Below the pieces are notes generated by a model. The model had not been told where the DNA came from. It did not search any database and worked only from the letters and a program-made list of their open reading frames with translations. Made by a program: the position numbers and the translations under genes. Below, one piece after another: positions 54,139 through 58,813 of a stretch of DNA of 58,813 nt (positions within the stretch are counted from its first letter, which is position 1; each line of letters starts with the position of its first letter). The DNA comes from Heterobasidion occidentale (lineage: Eukaryota; Basidiomycota; Agaricomycetes; Russulales; Bondarzewiaceae): contig JBCAQO010000043.1 of NCBI GenBank assembly GCA_039111635.1, positions 1 to 58,813 on the forward strand, in the 5' to 3' direction.

Positions 54139-56912
54139 ATGTCACAGTCTCTGCCAGACGTTGAGGCTACACGTCCAGCGGTTCGCGGTGCGTCCGTGCC
54201 GCTAACACCAGCCGCGACTCTTACAGGCGATAAGCCTGTCGAGAAAGAGGACGTCGAGGGTGAGGCTAAAGACCGCCCGCATCCTCCGTCGAGCACAGCC
54301 CACGCGGACGATGGGCGCGCCATCCACATAGTCGATTGGGATGGCCCCAACGATCCGGAAAATCCAAAAAAGTGCGTGCGGATCTTCTCTCCTGCGTCCA
54401 GCGAAATCATATCAACCCATTCCGTGTAACCGAACCATCTGCGCGTGCAGTTGGAAATATAGCAAGAAATGGCATCTTATCCTCACCGTGTCGTGCTTTA
54501 CGTTCATATCCCCCATCTCCTCGTCTATCATCGCACCTGCCTCGGAGCAGGTCGCCGCCGAGTTTGGCGTCACCAGCACCGTCGTCATCGCCATGATGAC
54601 GTCTGTGTTCGTCCTCGCGTATGGTACGTGCTTCACGTTAGTTTCTGAGCTCCTTGCTAGATTTCTGCGTCACACCACCTCACTCGCTCGAGCACGCGGA
54701 ATACACACGTTTGATCGCGCTGCACATACACTGCTCCTCGCGACGCCGACTTATCTCCTCCAATATCGTATATTGTGACCTCTTACTTATTTCTGACCCC
54801 TCCACTGCGGATGCAAATAGCCTTCGGCCCCCTCATGTTCGGCCCGCTGAGCGAGATCTACGGCCGCTCGCGCGTCCTGCAGCTCGCCAATCTCATCTAT
54901 TTCGGTACGCCATCCTCTCCACTCTCCCCCATTCGGATCTCACACGGTCTATATTTTTTCTACGACTTCCCTTCCGTGCCTTATCTCCGTCTCCTAACGC
55001 CACACCTGTTATTATCGTCGGCGCGTCGGCCTATTTTTTTTGGCGGTCCTGTGTCCGATGCGTGAAAATAGCGTTCAACCTCGCGTGCGGCTTCGCCCAG
55101 AACAAAGGCCAGCTCATCGCGTTCCGGTTCCTCGCCGGTCTAGGTGGGTCCGCCCCGCTCTCGGTGCGTCCCTCTCCCTTCCTCGTTCTCCCGCCCGAAC
55201 GACTCCTTCAAACCCGAGGACCTCTGACGCGCAAGTATGCTTCCAGGTCGGCGGGGGCGTCATAGGCGACTGTTTTCTGCCTGAGCAGCGCGGACAGGCG
55301 CTCGCGATCTACTCGCTCGCGCCGATGCTGGGCCCCGTCGTGGGCCCTGTGATCGGCGCGTGGATCGCGGAGAAGAGCCAGTGGCGGTGGGTGGTGAGTT
55401 TCTCCTTTGATGGCGGGACGGCGAATTTTGTTGCTGAGATTGACCTCTAGTTTTACGCGACGACGATTGCGGACGCGTTTGTGCAGGTCTTGGGCATTCT
55501 ATTTTTGAAAGAGAGTGCGTGTTTTCTCCCTTTGCTTTGACCAAACGGCAGTGTGATTTGACCTTTGTGCGCTGCTTCGTAGCGTACGCGCCAGTGCTGC
55601 TCGAGCGCAAGGCGGAGCGCATACGCAAGAGCATGACGCCTGAGAAGGCCGAGAGCGTCGTCGTGCGCACGGTGTTCCAGGGCGCAGACCGACAGTGCGT
55701 AACGTTTGTCCTCCCAAGACCGACCGACCGCTGACGTTCTTTTCTTTCTGCTCCTTTCTGTGCGTGGTTTGCGTGCGGACTCGGCAGCTGGCGGACGATC
55801 CTCGCCAAGGCGCTCGTGCGCCCGTTCGCGCTGTTCGTCTCCGAGCCGATTGTGCAGCTCCTGGGGGTGTACATGGCGTTCGTGTACGGGCTCATATACC
55901 GTGCGTGGTCCTTTCCCCCTTCCTCCGCGGCTCGCGAGTTTTCTCAACTCCACCCCCGCGGCGTACAGTGTCGATCACGACGATGCCGTCCATATTCCAA
56001 GGCATCTACGGCGAGTCCGTGGGCATCGCGGGGCTGAATTATATCGCGCTCGGCCTCGGGCTGTCGGGCGCCTCGCAGATCAACGCGCGCACGATGGACA
56101 AGGTGTACGTGATGCTGAAGAAGCGCAACGGGGGCGTCGGGAGGCCGGAGTTTCGACTGCGTGAGTAGTCGCTCTTTGTGCTTTGGTTTTCTCTTCTTTT
56201 CTCTTCTTTGTGTTCCTTTTTGTCGGTTTGGGTCGTGGCCGTGAAAGAGAAGACGAGATGCTGAGGGCGGAGCTTGGGATCTGCAGCGTCGATGGTGCCG
56301 GCGACGGTCTTTCTCCCCGTGGGCCTGCTCATTGCGGGCTGGTCCGCGCAGACGCATTCGCACTGGATCGGGACGGACATCGTGAGTTCCTTGCTTCTCT
56401 GATGACGGCCTTTTGTTGACTCCTGCGCGCCCGCGCGCGTCAGGGCATCGTGCTCATTGGCGCGGGGTCGATCCTCAACTTCCAGAGCATACAGACGTAC
56501 GTGATCGACGCGTTCACGCTGCACGCCGCTTCCGGTGCGTCGTCCGTGTGTTTCCTCTCCACTCCTTGGACTGCGGTTCTGACAGGACGCATTTGGGTTG
56601 GTTTTGTTTTGCGGGTGGGTGTTAGCGCTGGCTGCGACGTCGTTTTTGCGGTCGATCGCGGGGTTCGGGTTCCCGCTGTTCGCGCCTGCGATGTACAATG
56701 CGCTCGGGTTCGGCAAGGGCAACACGATCCTCGCGTGCGTGGGGATCCTCATCGGGTGTCCTGCGTGCGTGCCGTCTAGCTTCTCCCCCTCTTCGTTCGG
56801 TGACGCTGACGCTTTCTGTTATCTTTTGTGCGCTGCGCGATGTAGGCCGTGGCTGTTCTGGCATTACGGCGAGCGGATACGGGCGGCGAGTCGGCACGCG
56901 CATAAAAGCTGA
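54139..56912 (+). CDS. MFS transporter, drug:H+ antiporter (DHA1) type
   Basis: Thirteen exons with consistent phases give 533 residues without lesions: 54139-54371, 54451-54623, 54821-54904, 55072-55163, 55247-55393, 55451-55514, 55583-55694, 55788-55900, 55969-56160, 56287-56381, 56444-56534, 56626-56764, 56846-56912. A cytosolic N-terminus with DWDGPNDPENPKNW, the usual opening of this fungal family, precedes TM1. Motif A is FGPLSEIYGRSRVL and a motif-C-like helix reads APMLGPVVGPVIGAWI; EKSQWRWVFY and the ARTMDKVYV loop also fit. Twelve helices can be followed, ending FWHYGERIR. Such proteins sit in the plasma or vacuolar membrane and export drugs, polyamines or metabolites with proton exchange; the substrate cannot be read. 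Most donors are GTGCGT or GTGAGT. The intactness of 13 exons contrasts with the damaged GH5 gene downstream. Confidence 0.93.
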
Positions 56913-57651
56913 GAAAAGGGAGCAGGAGGATCATTCGCTCGATGGAGATTCGGCTTGGAATGACGCGGGAGCGTGATGGATGCCATCCTCCAACAGCCTC
57001 CAACCCCCGTCTCCGACTCACCTCGACTTTCGCATGCAACTTAGACGCGCGACCCACTCATTGACGCCGCATACCCTCTGCGCTCATACCCGCCGTACGG
57101 CATCCTTTCAAATGACCCACTTCTACATGAAATCCCCGTACTGAGACTTGTCGGGACAACGAGGCGCCTCCCTCCGAGGGGCAGCTTGATGATCTGATCC
57201 ACGAGTTCACCTATCATACGTGTGTAGCCTTGACGACTAACGATCCTGTGGGGCTGTGCATATCCCCATTCATTAGCTTTTGTACTTCGTTTATGGGTAC
57301 ACAATACGATCGCAGTCGGAAATACTCCAGCTGGAGGCCTCTGTGAGGCCTCGAGTTGTGCCGCGTGGGTCGCACGGGCGTGCTGCGCATGTTCCGCATG
57401 CGATTGTGCATGTCTTTGTCGCCGTTGTCTCGCAGAGCCAAAGATAGACGGTTCAGAAGGGAGGTGTGTGTCAGGACGCGGAACAACAAGTGCGGGGTAG
57501 ACCCTAACCTCGGCACAGGGGCTGTAGTGGCATTAGGTAAGGGGAAAGTGGTACGATTGTCGGTCGCAGTGGAGCCGCCGTCGCCGCATATACCGCACAA
57601 CAACACTGGTGTTGTCTCCATCTCTCTCTCTCTCTCCTCACCACACTCCAC
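56913..57651. other. Intergenic region between MFS and GH5 genes
   Basis: 739 bp. It contains a (TC)n microsatellite at about 57621-57636 directly in the GH5 leader. No gene seen. Confidence 0.55.
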
Positions 57652-58813
57652 ATGCCCCGAATACCTTCTGTCTCGCCGACGACGGGCAACCTGGTCTCCG
57701 CGAGCTTCGTTCACACCGTCGAGGGCAGCTTCGTCGACTCCACAGGTCGCACACTCCTCTTCAGAGGCGTCAACCTCTCGGGCGCATCCAAGGCCCCTGT
57801 GGGCGAGCCATCCTAATTCTCAACGGCTTCTGGGAGGACGGAGAGAACGGCGGCAAGAGCTTCATCGGGCGCCCCCTCAACATCGACGACGGCTCCGCCG
57901 ATGTCCATCTAGCGCGCCTGCGGGGATGTGGGCTTCAACATACTCAGGTACCCCGTCATGTGGGAAGCCTCGAGCACGAAGGACCGTGAGTGCTTCTTGA
58001 TCGCTTGGCTCCGCCCCTTCCTTCTTCCTGTGGCTGACCCGCGGTGCGTCGTCAGCGGAAAATATGACTATGAGTTTATGGACTATACTGTTCGTGTGTT
58101 GCGCAAATGCAAGGAACATGGATTCAAATATATATGGATCCACATCAGGACACGGTGCGTCTCGCGGATATCGATGCCTTGTCGTATCCTGGGCTTATCG
58201 CCTTCGCTCAGTGGTCCCGTTTCTCTGGCGGCTCGGGTGCACCCTATTGGACACTCCCCGCATGCGGCATCGACCCGCGAAATTTCACCGCTACCCAGGC
58301 CGCCATCGTCCACTGCGAATACCCCAGCACACAGCAGCCCGACCCGCCTCGGTCCCCGCCATGATCTGGTCGACCAACTACGGCGGCTGGTCTCCCAAAC
58401 CCTCTTCACGCTCTTCTTCGCCGGGCGCGACTTTGCGCCCAAATGCGTGCTCGAACGGGCAGAACATTCAGGACTACCTCCGGCGCACTACATCGAAGCC
58501 TTCGGGCAGCTCGCGGAGCGCATCCGCGACGCGGGCGACCTGCTCGACGACTGCGTGATCGGGTGGGACAGCATGAACGAGCCGTCGGAGGGCTTCGTGG
58601 GCTACCCGGACCTGAACGCGCTCCCGCAGCACCAGACCTCGACGCTCAAGAAGGGCACGACGCCGACGCCCGCCGAGTCGCTCCGCCTGGGCATGGGACA
58701 CGCGCAGACGGTCGCGAACTGGACGTTCGGCGCGTTCGGCCCGCGGCAGGACGGCACCGTCACGATCGACCCCAAGGGCCGCACGGTGTGGGCGGACCCC
58801 CGACGGAGCCCGA
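57652..58813 (+). CDS. GH5 glycosidase, steryl-beta-glucosidase/endoglycoceramidase-related, 3' partial, with many indels
   Basis: The ATG at 57652 opens a protein whose pieces match fungal GH5 subfamily 12 enzymes (EGCrP2-like, ergosteryl-glucoside hydrolases): [88 protein letters not shown] and IGWDSMNEP, the last with the catalytic acid/base Glu. Introns are 57988-58056 and about 58156-58219. Joining these pieces needs about eight one-base changes, near 57814, 57935 (an extra T), 58128, 58348, 58384, 58450, 58483 and 58800; between them the protein is well conserved. It runs off the right edge before the second catalytic Glu. Conservation between indels points to base errors rather than old decay. 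Acts on steryl glucosides in the cell. Confidence 0.82.

Noticed and set aside
1..58813. CRISPR arrays, rRNA or tRNA genes
   Set aside because: No regularly spaced repeats, rRNA-like sequence or cloverleaf with conserved box B were noticed; a covariance-model scan was not possible, so a tRNA could be missed.

Overview
The window looks like nuclear DNA of a filamentous basidiomycete, most likely a wood-decay Agaricomycete of the Polyporales type. Genes are cut by many short introns (about 45-80 bp, mostly GTNNGT...YAG), leaders are pyrimidine-rich, secreted S53 peptidases are amplified, and the mobile DNA consists of a Plavaka-type transposon, a chromodomain Ty3 element and a Ty1/copia element. 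No bacterial operons, CRISPR arrays or rRNA are visible. All function calls come from reading translations; no database search was run.

Layout. 2-867: 3' part of a multi-pass membrane protein. 5464-6079: small two-exon cytosolic protein. 8718-10977 (+), 11156-13405 (-) and 13642-15927 (-): three sedolisin-type (S53) secreted peptidases with the same exon plan, one forward and two reversed. The first is intact, the second has a one-base frameshift, the third an altered last splice donor. 18424-19216: a small four-helix membrane protein visible only after removing five introns. 23104-23658: GC-rich unspliced hypothetical protein. About 25700-32584: a Plavaka-type DNA transposon with two divergent genes, an intact seven-exon companion gene (DUF6532-like, minus strand) and a damaged transposase (plus strand); its right end is missing where the Ty3 element begins. 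32585-42949: a 10.4-kb chromodomain Ty3/gypsy element with near-identical 833-bp LTRs, a broken pol, and an intact 557-codon third ORF with a zinc knuckle and its own TATA box between pol and the 3' LTR. 43839-49123 (-): a Ty1/copia element with 5-bp target duplication GCAAC. 50144-51771 (-): F-box protein with one frameshift. 54139-56912: intact 13-exon MFS drug/H+ antiporter. 57652 to the edge: GH5 steryl-beta-glucosidase-like gene carrying about eight one-base indels.

The most unusual region is the Ty3 element. From a predicted transcription start near 32968 to the Gag start codon at 34739 there is no ATG in any plus-strand frame. The predicted RNA 5' end is complementary to the sequence just inside the 5' LTR, as expected for Tf1-like self-priming. 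The extra 3' ORF is whole although pol is broken.

Nearly all lesions in the window are single-base indels, and the LTR pairs differ only in homopolymer length. Some apparent pseudogenes may therefore be uncorrected assembly errors, above all the GH5 gene at the right edge.
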